The notes beneath the pieces are model-generated. The model was not told where the DNA came from. It searched no databases and saw only the letters and a list, made by a program, of their open reading frames with translations. This document shows positions 52,001-63,874 of a DNA stretch of 64,000 bases, in pieces. Every line of letters starts with the position of its first letter. Within the stretch, counting starts at the first letter, position 1. The stretch comes from Aradus depressus. Its lineage: Eukaryota; Arthropoda; Insecta; Hemiptera; Aradidae. The stretch spans positions 29,170,065 through 29,234,064 of the forward strand of contig OY759226.1 in assembly GCA_963662175.1 (NCBI GenBank), given 5' to 3'. A program made the position numbers and the translations under genes.

Positions 52001-52309
52001 GGACTTGAACTCTGGGGTTCTGCCAAGGCTTCCAATCTCCAGCGCATCCAATCCCTTCAATCCAAAATCCTTCGTACAATAGCCAATGCTCCTTACTATG
52101 TCTCCAACAAAACCCTTCACACTGACCTTAACGTACCTTTCATCACTGAAGTCGCTAAATCCAAATATAAAAAATTATTTTCCCTTCTTTGTTCCCACAA
52201 TAATCCTCTAGACCGTGCCCTCCAGTCTACCATACTTCCCCAACGACGGCTTAAGCGTCCATGGCCTAGAGACGTCCTGAGCAGAAGCAGTGACAGTGAC
52301 AGTGATTAG
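52001..52309 (+). pseudogene. LINE ORF2 C-terminal segment, shifted frame
   Basis: GLELWGSAKASN, ILRTIANAPYYVSN, LHTDLNVPFITEVA, then SSDSDSD and TAG. It continues the RT protein after a one-base insertion. Confidence 0.8.
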
Positions 52310-52410
52310 CTATAAACGAGAAAAAAATCAGTGACTGAGAGTATCACCACTGGGTGATTTCTCCCCTCATGACATTGCCATTACCCCTTTATTAGCACAT
52401 TTGCTTGTTG

Positions 52411-52446
<36 letters not shown>

Positions 52447-53736
52447 GAGAACGGCTGGACCAATTACCGCTGGACGGTTCTTCATGATACTCCGCATGTA
52501 GCATCCTTTAGACCCCGATTGAATGATAGGCTATGTGGCGTCCCAAGATTTTGAAGGGGAGGGGGCGTTGTAAGGGGGGGGCCTAAGCATACAAATTGCT
52601 CTAGCGCATTAATGGATGGACGGATTATCATGAAAGTTCACATGTAATATTCTTAAGAGCCAAGTTGAAAAATAGGCTATGTGGCGTCCATAAATTTTGA
52701 ACGGGAGGGGGGGTTGTGGGGGGCCTAAGTCTAAATGAATATCGCCGCCTCCCCGGAACTCCCCCCTCCCCTCAACCGATATCGCTGAAATTTGACTGGT
52801 TATGTCCTCAGTGGATTTTAATTTTAAATACGAAATTTGATGTTGATACATTCTTTACATCGGCAGTTACTGAGATTTTTGAAAAGGGCCCCACCCCGGA
52901 ACTCCCCCCTCCCCTCAACCGATATTGCTGAAAATTGACTGGTCATGTCTGCAGTAGGTGTTAATTTTAAATACGAAATTTGATGTGGATACATTCATTA
53001 CATCGGCAGTTATTGGGATTTTGAATTGAGCAATCTCTTAACTCCCCCCGTTCTCTTCGACCGACCTTCATAATCTTCTATATCAATAAAGCTGAAACGG
53101 GGTTTGTCTGTGGGTTTGCTCCAGCATCACGCCCAAACCGCTGGGCGGTTCTTCATGATACTCCGCATGTAGCATCCTTTAGACCCCGATTGAATGATAA
53201 GCTATGTGGCGTCCCAAAATTTTGAAGGGGAGGGGGCGTTGTAAGGGGGGGCCTAAGCATACAAATTGCTCTAGCGCATTAATGGATGGACGGATTATCA
53301 TGAAAGTTCACATGTAATATTCTTAAGAGCCAAGTTGAAAAATAGGCTATGTGGCGTCCATAAATTTTGAACGGGAGGGGGGGTTGTGGAGGGCCTAAGT
53401 CTAAATGAATATCGCCGCCTCCCCGGAACTCCCCCCTCCCCTCAACCGATATCGCTGAAATTTCACTGGTTATGTCCTCAGTGGATTTTAATTTGAAATA
53501 TGAAATTTGATGTTGATACATTCATTACATCAGCAGTTATTGGGATTTTGGAAAAGGGCCTCAACCCAGGAACGCCCCCCTCCCCTCAACCGATATCGCT
53601 GAAATTTGACATGTCATGTCCGCAGTAGGTGTTAATTTTAAATACGAAATTTTATGTGGATACATTCATTACATCGGCAGTTATTGGGATTTTTGAAAGT
53701 CAAAGTTCCCCGGGCAACGCCGGGTATTACTGCTAG

Positions 53737-53815
53737 TACGAAATAAAACTCACTCCCGGACGGGATTCAAACATTCGAACACTTTCGCCGGATAACCAGT
53801 CGCAATGGGGAACAC
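53737..53815 (-). mobile_element. SINE family 2, head part (split by Helitron)
   Basis: The plus strand TACGAAATAAAACTCACTCC then GGACGGGATTC is the reverse complement of the family 2 centre and box B. Joined to 50052, it rebuilds the uninterrupted SINE with one mismatch. Confidence 0.75.
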
Positions 53816-54425
53816 GATGAACTTTTAGTTATCTTTTAATTTTGATTGAATGCTATTTGGTTCATTCCGTGTATAATTTCTTTTTCATGTTCCGTATATA
53901 ATTAATATGTTATTAAAAAAAGTTAATAAATAAATGTATTTTTTCTAATAAGACAGGAGAAATGTAACATGAAGTGTGAAAAAACAAAACACGGCCATCA
54001 GCTGTTTTTTTAGTGTGTGTAGAGACGGGTCCAGGCCTGGGTTGAATGGCGACGGTCTGAGTGAACATGGAGAGTGGTGTTTAGGCTTAAGATGTGATGA
54101 ACTAAATAGAAGTGAATGGACGGTGAAATTGATCCAAAAAGAAGGTACTTTTATTTGTTTACATGTAGAAAATATATGCCCAGAAATATATAACTTAAAT
54201 TTAAACAATGGCCAAAAATATAAAACAGGAAAAAGATTGAAATAGTTATTTTTCTTTAACAATATTTTTTTATCACAAAAGGGGAGAGGAATTTGGATGA
54301 TGAACTGGGGGAGAACTTTTGAAGTGTGTTGGTGAAAGTTTGATTGGTAAAATTGTGGTAAAAGAAGAGACTTGGAGGAACCATTGTAAATAAAGGTAAA
54401 TACACATTTTGTTTAGTATTTTTGG

Positions 54426-54854
54426 GAGAATTTTAGTATTTTAACATTTTGTGCACAAAGGTGCACTGGCATCATACGATATTTCGATTTTATTTTAAAA
54501 ATATACATATCAATTCTTTTGGTTTTTTTACACTGAATTATTATTTCATATCAAAATATGAACCACATTTGTTTTTTTTAATTATAAGTTAATCTTTACA
54601 GATAAGAAATTATTAGAAGTTAGCTATATCAATACATGCGAGAATTTTAGTATTTTAACATTTTGTGCACAAAGGTGCACTGGCATCATACGATATTTCG
54701 ATTTTATTTTAAAAATATACATATCAATTCTTTTGGTTTTTTTTACACTGAATTATTATTTCATATCAAAATATGAACCACATTTGTTTTTTTTAATTAT
54801 AAGTTAATCTTTACAGATAAGAAATTATTAGAAGTTAGCTATATCAATACATTT
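54426..54854. repeat. Tandem duplication, 2 x 214 bp
   Basis: The unit starting GAGAATTTTAGTATTTTAAC at 54426 repeats at 54640 almost without change (one extra T in a T run). Confidence 0.9.
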
Positions 54855-55377
54855 TTCTTGAACGGAACCCTTCAGTGTGTGACCAGAGATCATAATTCTC
54901 TGAAATATTTTAAAAGGTCATCTTTAAATGTTCTACTCAATGTTCAATTCAAAACTCGAAACTAACATTAGGAAAAGTGAACAGTTAAAGATCTATATGT
55001 TTTCCAAGATCCTGAGCAGAGTAGGCAAGCAGCTACCTCTCAGCTACTATTTTGTTGATTCTTACATACAAGTAATTTTAATTCTCAGCGAACCTGCCAA
55101 ACGGGAAGGGGTATACGTCTGAAATCAATAAAAGGACGACACCTGATTGATTTTCGGCAAATCGGCCGCAGGGAAAGGGGGAGGTGGGCGGTTCAAAAAC
55201 GCAAATACCTGCGGATAAAATGAATATATTGAAGTTGCAAATGAGGATTGAGAATTCCCTGAATAATAACACCTACTGACTTTTAGCCAAATCTGTTAAT
55301 TGTTTTAAAAGGAGAGCGAAAACATTTTTGATTCAGGATGTTGGAAAACATGAAATTCCGATGAAAATTCAACATTT

Positions 55378-55587
55378 AATTGTTGGCCCGTTATATACCT
55401 TTTAATTGTTGGCCCGTTATATACCTTTTAATTGTTGGCCCGTTATATACCTTTTAATTGTTGGCCCGTTATATACCTTTTAATTGTTGGCCCGTTATAT
55501 ACCTTTTAATTGTTGGCCCGTTATATACCTTTTAATTGCTGGCCCGTTATATAACTTTTAATTGTTGGCCCGTTATATACCTTTTCC
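55378..55587. repeat. Minisatellite, about 8 copies of 26 bp
   Basis: The unit AATTGTTGGCCCGTTATATA plus CCTTTT repeats eight times with single-base variants. It grows out of a Helitron-related repeat (ATGAAATTCC... CGAATTTTTGACCGATTACA elsewhere). Confidence 0.9.
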
Positions 55588-55689
55588 TATATCATATGTC
55601 TGTCGGTGAGACTGAATACGATAACTCTCGATAAAATTAATACATTATTGACACACGATTCAAATATATTCAGAATTGTATAAATGTAG

Positions 55690-55805
55690 GAATCTATAAG
55701 AAATTGTATGTATATATGTAGGTACCTATAAGAAATGGTATGTATATATGTAGAGGTACCTATAAGAAATTGTATGTATATATGTAGGTACCTATAAGAA
55801 ACGTG
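55690..55805. repeat. Minisatellite, about 3.5 copies of 33-35 bp
   Basis: The unit contains TGTATATATGTAGGTACCTA then TAAGAAAT, with small length variants. Confidence 0.85.
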
Positions 55806-55989
55806 TTGATTGTTGCCAAATCGGTCAAAGAGAAGGGAGGCCAAATAACTCTATAGAATGGACGACAAGAAATATCACAAGCGGATTCGAAAGACTATAA
55901 GTAGGTACCTACTATTGATTTTCAGAGGAAAGGAAAAAAGGATATTTTTTTTTTTTTGGGGGGGGGGGGGGAGAGATTTAGTTTTTTCT

Positions 55990-58010
55990 AAATAGTGGAG
56001 GTGGGGAAGTACATTGCGACATATTTTTCCATTATCTTGTTAGTTATTTTCCTTGGTGCTGTTTTTCCGAGTGCATGATCTCACCTTTCTTCTAGACTGG
56101 ACTATCCGGAGTGACCTTTATCCTGAGCTAACGTTGGCAAGGCCATTGCAAAACTCACCAGAGAAACTCACAGACCTGCCCACATCCCATTATTACTGGT
56201 ACCTAGCCCAGAGTAGCCTTTTAGCTTAAGAAGAACATTGAAGGGTTCCGTTCGTGAAAATGAATTTATATAGTTAATAATAATAAACTGTTACGTGTAA
56301 AAATTAACCTATAATAAATGATATACAAAAAAAAAGTGGTTTATATTTTGAGATAAAACAATAATTCATTATAAAAAAAAAAAAAAGAAGAAAAAAAAAA
56401 AAATAATATTTTCGTACATATATATTCCTTAAAATAAAATCTAAATATAGTATGTTAATGATGCCAGGCCACCGTTGCGAACAAAATGTTGAAATATAAA
56501 AATGGCGCTTCTGGGCTGTACTAAAAATGAGTATTCACCTTTATTAAAATGGTTCCTCCAAGGCGTTAGTCTTTTCTTTTATCACAATTTTTCAAATCAA
56601 ACCTTCACCAACACACTCCCAAAGTTCATCATCCAAATTCCTCTCCCCTTTTTAAGATTTTATTTTACTATCCTTGTTACATTTCTCCTGTCTTGGGGGG
56701 AGTTAGGGGAGAGGCTTAACTCGAAAACTCAGTTATTAAACTGCCGTTGTAATGAATGTATCGACACAAAATTTCATATTTGAAGTTAAAACCCAATGTG
56801 GACATAACCTGTCACATTTCAGCAATATCGGCTGAAAGGAAGGGGGATTCCGGGGAGGTGGCTCAATTCAAATACCCTAAATAACTGCCCATGTAATAAA
56901 TTTATTGACACAAAATTTAGTATGAGGATTTAGGAGCTTTATTTGGAATCTAGAGGTCGGAAAACATGAAACTCCGTTGAAAACTCGGCATCGAATTTTT
57001 GACCGATTACATAACTTTCCCTATACTTCGTATCGCTGGCGAAGTCAAACTGCATTTGTCTCAGTAAGATGATCCAAATAAAGGGCCATAGCCATTTATT
57101 TTTTGAACTATTGGTTATGCGAGCTTATTACAAGTAAAACAAAATCATGAATTAAACACACTTTTTAAATTTGAAATTGATTCAGTAAATCAAACCGAAA
57201 CAGAAATCTACGATTCCAAAGAAATAATTGCCGCCTGCCCACGACAATCAAAACTCAAAATGTGCAGGTGGCTCAGCCCAGCACTATGGTTGCCACAACC
57301 ACAAAGGGTAAATAAGGCAACCGTAAAAGTTTGAATTTAAGAATATAGGTGTCACATCTACATACATACACGGTTGGGCCAAAAACATCCATAGAATATA
57401 CTTGTGACAACCATAATTCGGGATGCTGCAACCATATATATTTTTACAGTGCAATTTTGTAGTGATTCACGGATGAATGTTGATAGCTGTGAAACCCCAG
57501 TTGTTGGTTTCTTGCTCTGTTGCTGCCGATCACTGGTAGATCTGGCGAGGATAAATGGGCCGCCCCATTGTTTTGAAGACAGTCCCAACTGAGCAGAATC
57601 CCCCCCCCCCCCCCCCCCCTTCGAGCGTTTTTGTGGTAACCCCATTTTGATCAACTAGGCCGGAGGTCGGCCACCCGCGGCCCCACATAACATCCGCTCA
57701 CATCACGAAAAAAACGTCTGGTAAATCGCCGAGGGGGTTGGGGTTGAATCTACATATAAAGTTTTGTGTGGACATTCATTCTACCGGAAGTTATCATGTC
57801 GAGCCAAATGACATGACATACTATTTTTTTTGTTTCATTTTTATGAACTCAACATAGAATTTCTGACCCATTACATACGTCTTACTCAGCTGAAAGAGTT
57901 CGATATTTACAGTATGTCCGAGTCAAGAGGCTCAATATAAGTTAACGAATCCCACATATGAATTTTTCTTGATATTTTTGGATTCCTTAATCAAAAATAG
58001 TATTTATTTC
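55990..58010. other. Repeat-rich DNA, no gene seen
   Basis: Contains a Helitron-type dispersed block at 56740-57010 and poly-C at 57600-57619. Short frames are not conserved. Confidence 0.5.
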
Positions 58011-58012
58011 AT

Positions 58013-58075
58013 TTTAATAGTGTCCTATAGGTAGAGTTGGACAATAGTGTCCTATAGGTAGAGTTGGACAATACT
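58013..58075. repeat. Two tandem 27-bp copies
   Basis: ATAGTGTCCTATAGGTAGAG plus TTGGACA occurs twice in a row. Confidence 0.85.
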
Positions 58076-58414
58076 TGAGTACATTTAAATTTCTGATTAA
58101 TGAGGACAAAAGTAGTTGAGTATAAATCTACAAAAAGTTGAAATCGAATACACATAAACTGGAAAAGGTGAGTACAAAAAGGACTCAGGTACAAATATAT
58201 ATACTGCGGTGCTAACTTGGGTCCTAGAGGATTGTTGGAGCAGCGATAAGGATCCTGTCTTTAGTATTCCGGGAAGTGACCAGGTCCGTCTAAGGTAATG
58301 CCCCAGGTCCATCTTAGGTGTCCTCTTCCTGTCTACCTTTTCAGTCTAACGGACTCAACAGGGACAAATAAGGCCCACACCTCAACAAGGTGGCCTTTGT
58401 ATGTTCAAATAGGG

Positions 58415-58605
58415 AGAGGGCGCTGGTAGCTTGCTTGCTTACTGTGCCTGACGGGCCCTTCTACTTATCTGGGAGGTAACAAAATACTGAGTATGATGTC
58501 CCTTGGAGGCGAGGTTAAATGGCAGCACAAAGCCTGTGCGATGTCAAGTACTCTTCAAAGATCACTACCCTGAATAAATCTGGGTTGGCAAAATTTAGGA
58601 CTCAA
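58415..58605 (+). mobile_element. SINE family 1, diverged copy
   Basis: GAGGGCGCTGGTAGCT head, CTTATCTGGGAGGTAA block, GCGATGTCAAGTACTCTTCA and AAAATTTAGGACTC. Lower similarity than the other copies, so older. Confidence 0.7.
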
Positions 58606-58609
58606 AAAC

Positions 58610-60235
58610 ATGGAATGCTTAGGTCCATGTGTCCACACCGGGATGATGGGATCCCCAATATATCTATTCTCAAATATATTATCTTTCTCTCTTGCTTTTC
58701 AATTCATAGATGTTTCTAGGACCATTTTTCTCGTTTACTATTATTTATTATTATTTTAATTCATTATCATTTTTAATTCGAGTTTACTACATTTACCTAC
58801 TGCATTTTCTAGAATGCTCCCCATGCAATGATTATCAATTAGTCATGTTTCTAAGTTGAGGAACGCGGACATACTAAGAAGACCTTTGTTTATAACTAAA
58901 CGTGACGTTGATCTAATAGCCACATTGTTGGTTTATGTGTGCTACTGTTAAGGTCAGAAATTTTAACATTTCAATCGTAATTTCCATCTTCAACCACAGT
59001 CCGATATGAGCTGTTAAAGTCGGGAAACAGGTGTGGAGGAGCAAGGAGGAAGGTTATAAAGCTGTTGTTTATTTACTTACGTGAGTTTGTGTCTTGTGAA
59101 AATTTTTAAATTATTTTAGTTTTTTAAATGAAAATGACTGTTTCTAAAGAGAGATTTTTTAACGAACTGAATAAAGTGCTTTCAAACAAAAGGGAAGATA
59201 ACAGGGTTTTTTTAATCTAAAGAAAAATACACATCATCGTAGACAAAGTGTTCTTTTTTAAATTTATTATTCGTGAAGTTTTAATAAGACCTATAACTTG
59301 ACAAATAACAACGATCATGGCTCTCGTTTTCCTTGGTTTCATATGGTGCTATGTGTACCAAGAAAATGGCAAAATGAACAAACGTTAAATCAGGACCAAA
59401 TACTTTTTGAAAATGAAAGTAAGGCAGTTCCTAATATGCTAATATTCAAAAGTTGACTTACATAGGAACTCCTAAATCCTCATACTGAATTTTGTGTCGA
59501 TAAATTCATTAGATCGGTTTTTGAGTTAAGCCCCCTCCCCTGAACCCCTCTTCCCTTCAGCCGATATCGCTGAAATTTGACAGGTAATGTTCTCATTGGG
59601 TTTTGACTTAAAAGTATGAAATTTTGTGTCGAAAACATTCATTCTATCGGCAGTTATTTTGTAACGGCCGAGTTTTTATGTTAATCCCCCCCTTTACTTT
59701 GGTCGACTTGGCTGAAAAACAATAGGTGTCGTCGTTAGAGAGTTCTGGATTCACATATAAAATTTCGTGTTGATACATTCTTCCTATCGGGAGTTATCGT
59801 GTTCCCAGACACATAGACAGAGCTATTTGTTTTTCATATTTGGAATCTAGATGTCGAAAAACATGAAATTCCGTTGAAAACTTCACATCGAATTTTTGAC
59901 CGATTACATCTACCCCTATTTTACTTATATCTGGGGAAGGAAAAATAAAAGCCAAAAGAATTTATAGTACATTATGTTTTAGCTAATCGTGAAGCACAGA
60001 TACATTTTCTAATTAATCGAATTTTTAAGGCTTAACATGATGAAATGTTGAATCATTTCAAATATACTTACAACGAATAGGGGCTTTATAACACTTTGAT
60101 GGGCGATGCACTTTGATGCTCGTTAGTCGAGTGGCTGGCTGACCTTTCTTATTGGGGTGACATTCCACAAAACAGATAACAGGCAACTACGTATTTATTT
60201 GTTTATTTCATTTGCGGAAAACTATCCTCCTCTCA
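58610..60235. other. Repeat-rich DNA, no gene seen
   Basis: Includes a copy of the block shared with 6930 and 30361 (at 58848-58880) and a Helitron-type repeat at 59450-59930. No coding region recognised. Confidence 0.5.
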
Positions 60236-60242
60236 TCTGCAC

Positions 60243-60450
60243 ATGTTTTTATCACTACATTCAGTCAGAGGGACATATTATGTTTTTATCACTACATTCA
60301 GTCAGAGGGACATATGTTTTTATCAATACATTCAGTCAGAGGGACATATGTTTTTATCACTACATTCAGTCAGAGGGACACATGTTTTTATCACTACATT
60401 CAGTCAGAGGGACATATGTTTTTATCACTACATTCAGTCAGAGGGGCATA
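60243..60450. repeat. Minisatellite, about 6 copies of 33-40 bp
   Basis: The unit contains GTTTTTATCACTACATTCAG then TCAGAGGGACATAT. Two copies carry an extra TATTA. Confidence 0.9.
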
Positions 60451-60719
60451 TTATGTTATCCAAGTTCTCATACTTAAAGCTATACAATCATTAAAAAAAA
60501 CTTTATTTATTTTTTGTATTTTAGGACCGAAAGAAATGTCACTCTATTCTTGGTCCAACTATTTTCAAGAAAAACGTTTTGGAGAGATAATTTCTGTGTC
60601 AACCCATCACTATTGCTCGAAAAAACCCCCTCGCTTCCTTGTTCAGTATTTTACTTAGAAATGGATTTTAAGTAGTTATGTTACTGAGCTCATCGTACTG
60701 GAAATAATGATGAAAGCTA

Positions 60720-60795
60720 CTCACTCGAGCCTAGAGCCTGACAACACTCGAGCCTAGAGAGCCTGACAACACTCGAGCCTAGAGTCTGAGAACAC
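60720..60795. repeat. Short tandem repeat, three copies
   Basis: ACTCGAGCCTAGAG...CCTGACAAC repeated three times with small indels. Confidence 0.8.
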
Positions 60796-61040
60796 AACAT
60801 TCTGATTCTGTTAGAAAGAAAATATTCATTCTTTTCGTAATGTACCATTCTACCTTAACTGGCAACGTAATAAATAAAAAATAAATTAAAAAAATATTCT
60901 GTCTATGGGAAAGATAACGCAATAGGAAGAACAAACCGAAATGAAAATTTATATATGTATCTAGAACTCAGCGAATCAGTCGAAGAGAAGGGGGCTCAAC
61001 TCAAAACCGTAACAACTGTCATAAATGTATCAACATGAAA

Positions 61041-61215
61041 TTTTATATGACAATTATAGGCCACCCACAGATTTTATATGAGGATTATAGGCCACCCATA
61101 GATTTTATATGAGGATTATATGCCACCCACAGATTTTATATGAGGATTATAGGCCACCCACAGATTTTATATGAGGATTATAGGCCACCCACAGATTTTA
61201 TATGAGGATTATAGG
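61041..61215. repeat. Minisatellite, 5.5 copies of 31 bp
   Basis: Unit GATTTTATATGAGGATTATA then GGCCACCCACA. The first copy overlaps the end of a Helitron-type repeat (ATGTATCAACATGAAATTTT). It abuts the 82-bp array. Confidence 0.9.
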
Positions 61216-62660
61216 CTCACACTCATGTATTATATGTATACTATACTTATTATGACGTCCCTCCACTATCATATGTTTGTCACCTGTTCATGGTAGCCTC
61301 ACACTCATGTATTATATGTATACTATACTTATTATGACGTCCCTCCACTATCATATGTTTGTCACCTGTTCATGGTAGCCTCACACTCATGTATTATATG
61401 TATACTATACTTATTATGACGTCCCTCCACTATCATATGTTTGTCACCTGTTCATGGTAGCCTCACACTCATGTATTATATGTATACTATACTTATTATG
61501 ACGTCCCTCCACTATCATATGTTTGTCACCTGTTCATGGTAGCCTCACACTCATGTATTATATGTATACTATACTTATTATGACGTCCCTCCACTATCAT
61601 ATGTTTGTCACCTGTTCATGGTAGCCTCACACTCATGTATTATATGTATACTATACTTATTATGACGTCCCTCCACTATCATATGTTTGTCACCTGTTCA
61701 TGGTAGCCTCACACTCATGTATTATATGTATACTATACTTATTATGACGTCCCTCCACTATCATATGTTTGTCACCTGTTCATGGTAGCCTCACACTCAT
61801 GTATTATATGTATACTATACTTATTATGACGTCCCTCCACTATCATATGTTTGTCACCTGTTCATGGTAGCCTCACACTCATGTATTATATGTATACTAT
61901 ACTTATTATGACGTCCCTCCACTATCATATGTTTGTCACCTGTTCATGGTAGCCTCACACTCATGTATTATATGTATACTATACTTATTATGACGTCCCT
62001 CCACTATCATATGTTTGTCACCTGTTCATGGTAGCCTCACACTCATGTATTATATGTATACTATACTTATTATGACGTCCCTCCACTATCATATGTTTGT
62101 CACCTGTTCATGGTAGCCTCACACTCATGTATTATATGTATACTATACTTATTATGACGTCCCTCCACTATCATATGTTTGTCACCTGTTCATGGTAGCC
62201 TCACACTCATGTATTATATGTATACTATACTTATTATGACGTCCCTCCACTATCATATGTTTGTCACCTGTTCATGGTAGCCTCACACTCATGTATTATA
62301 TGTATACTATACTTATTATGACGTCCCTCCACTATCATATGTTTGTCACCTGTTCATGGTAGCCTCACACTCATGTATTATATGTATACTATACTTATTA
62401 TGACGTCCCTCCACTATCATATGTTTGTCACCTGTTCATGGTAGCCTCACACTCATGTATTATATGTATACTATACTTATTATGACGTCCCTCCACTATC
62501 ATATGTTTGTCACCTGTTCATGGTAGCCTCACACTCATGTATTATATGTATACTATACTTATTATGACGTCCCTCCACTATCATATGTTTGTCACCTGTT
62601 CATGGTAGCCTCACACTCATGTATTACATATATGTATACTATACTTATTATGACGTCCCT
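61216..62660. repeat. Satellite-like array, 17 identical 82-bp units plus a partial
   Basis: Period 82 bp from 61216 to 62610 with no visible differences, then a partial diverged unit with an extra ACATAT. Each unit contains CTCACACTCATG, TATGACGTCCCTCCACTATC and CCTGTTCATGGTAGC. Confidence 0.95.
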
Positions 62661-62823
62661 CAACTGGTACGCGGTTGGTCCCGAGCGGGCAGGGAACCTT
62701 TGTGTCTATGTGAATGTGACCTACCCGTTTGACCCTGGAGAGAATGTCCTGCACTCTACAGTTACTCTCCTCGCTCACTTCACTCCTTCACTCGTACCAG
62801 AGAACAAGTTATGTGATCGGTGA
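62655..62823 (+). other. GC-rich segment with a possible coding remnant
   Basis: Right after the array the composition changes and one frame reads NWYAVGPERAGNLCVYVNVT, then FDPGENVLHSTVTLLAHF, ending at TGA. I do not recognise it. It could be a fragment of a retroposon or of a gene copied with the array. Confidence 0.3.
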
Positions 62824-63072
62824 AAATTCAAAACGGAGTTTTCACCGGCATTGCATATTCGGATGGTGAGGTTTCTGCCAAAAGTGTCCAAGTCACAATT
62901 AGGCAAAAATGAGTTTATTTGACCAACTACTTCATACAAAAAAATATTTTTACCATACCCTACAATATGGAAGAAAACCTGAAGGCAAATTTTCAGAAGG
63001 CCAAATGGAAGCGCCTCAGAGTTAGAACTCTCTGTACGTGAGTTTTAGTTTTTATATATGTAAAGTTAGTAT

Positions 63073-63165
63073 TATGACTCATGCCCGGGCTTTAACTACG
63101 TGGTCATATCGCCTACTACCAGAGCGCTCTTTCGTCATTCTGGGGGATGAGCCCGATTTCTAAGA
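63073..63165 (-). mobile_element. SINE family 1 tail fragment
   Basis: ATGACTCATGCCCGGGCTTT through CCTACTACCAGAGCGCTC, tail only. Confidence 0.7.
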
Positions 63166-63373
63166 TCAATTTTCACAAAGCAGATGACGCCTCCATCCTT
63201 ATTTCTTGTTATCTTCTATAATGTTGGATTACTCATTTCAATTTCAGTAGAATCGTAACAGCGATTATATTCTTGGAATATTTTCTAACATAAAAGATTG
63301 GTTGTCGTAAAATAGTTTATATGATACTCATTTATATTTCCCGGCTCCATCTAGTTACGAGAAAGTTGTTAGT

Positions 63374-63874
63374 TATTATGACTCATGCCCGGGCTTTAAC
63401 TACAAGGTCAAATCGCCTACTACCAAAGCACTCTTTCGTCATGATTAATAGAGTCGACAGTATCTTTTCAATGTTGATGGAAATCGAGGTTTTGTCGTGT
63501 AAAAGAGGCCATCGTTTCGAAAACTATTTATTTTCTTCTTCAGGGCCTTATAATGACTTGAGTGGATGTGTGTGGTGACGGTGTTGTGAGTTTGTGTCCA
63601 GTGTAGTGAGTGATGTCACTCTTTCGTCGTTCTGTTGGACAGGAGCCCGACTCTACTGTGGGAGTCCTAAATTTTTGTTCACCTAGGGTAGGGGTGACGA
63701 GTACCTGACCTCGTACAGGTTCGGGACCATCGCTTAACATCACCTCTGAAGGACGGCGTGCTCAAATTTATTTTACCTCCCAGATAGAATAAACTAAGGG
63801 CCTCGCCCGGGTTCGAACCCGCGAACTTCAGCTCAGTAAGCAAGCACGCATACCACTGAGCTACCTGCGCCCTC
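63374..63874 (-). mobile_element. SINE family 1 copy interrupted by a 174-bp insertion
   Basis: The tail part (63374-63441) and the head part (63616-63874) match the SINE at 27443-27773 on either side of an unrelated segment. CACTCTTTCGTC occurs at both edges of the insertion. The head has intact box A and box B motifs (GGTTCGAACCC on the plus strand too). Confidence 0.8.

Larger units (their letters stand above)
50078..52443 (+). mobile_element. Dead Jockey-clade LINE inside the Helitron
   Basis: 5'-truncated non-LTR retrotransposon ending in a 29-base A run. It contains an endonuclease end (50182-50403), the reverse transcriptase domain (50779-51999) and the C-terminal part in another frame (52001-52309). 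Several stops and frameshifts make it inactive. The ELWG and LHTDLNVPF motifs after the RT resemble the Jockey clade. Confidence 0.85.
50053..53736 (+). mobile_element. Helitron insertion
   Basis: Starts TCTATCTATATAAATAAAAA after host A, and ends with a CCCGG/CCGGG hairpin, a short spacer and CTAG before host T. These are the TC, hairpin and CTRR hallmarks of a Helitron inserted at A^T. No Rep/helicase frame is seen, so it is non-autonomous. It carries a LINE near its 5' end. Its 3' part is a near-duplicate of the preceding 600 bp, with a second TC-type start near 53074-53077. Confidence 0.8.

Noticed and set aside
53945..54262. Antisense pair of frames of about 90-105 codons
   Set aside because: Low-complexity AT-rich sequence, no recognised motif and frames on both strands; no support for a gene.
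60157..60658. Frames of 83-148 codons with an FITTFSQRD-type repeat
   Set aside because: They arise from the tandem repeat at 60243-60450 and have no upstream gene features.
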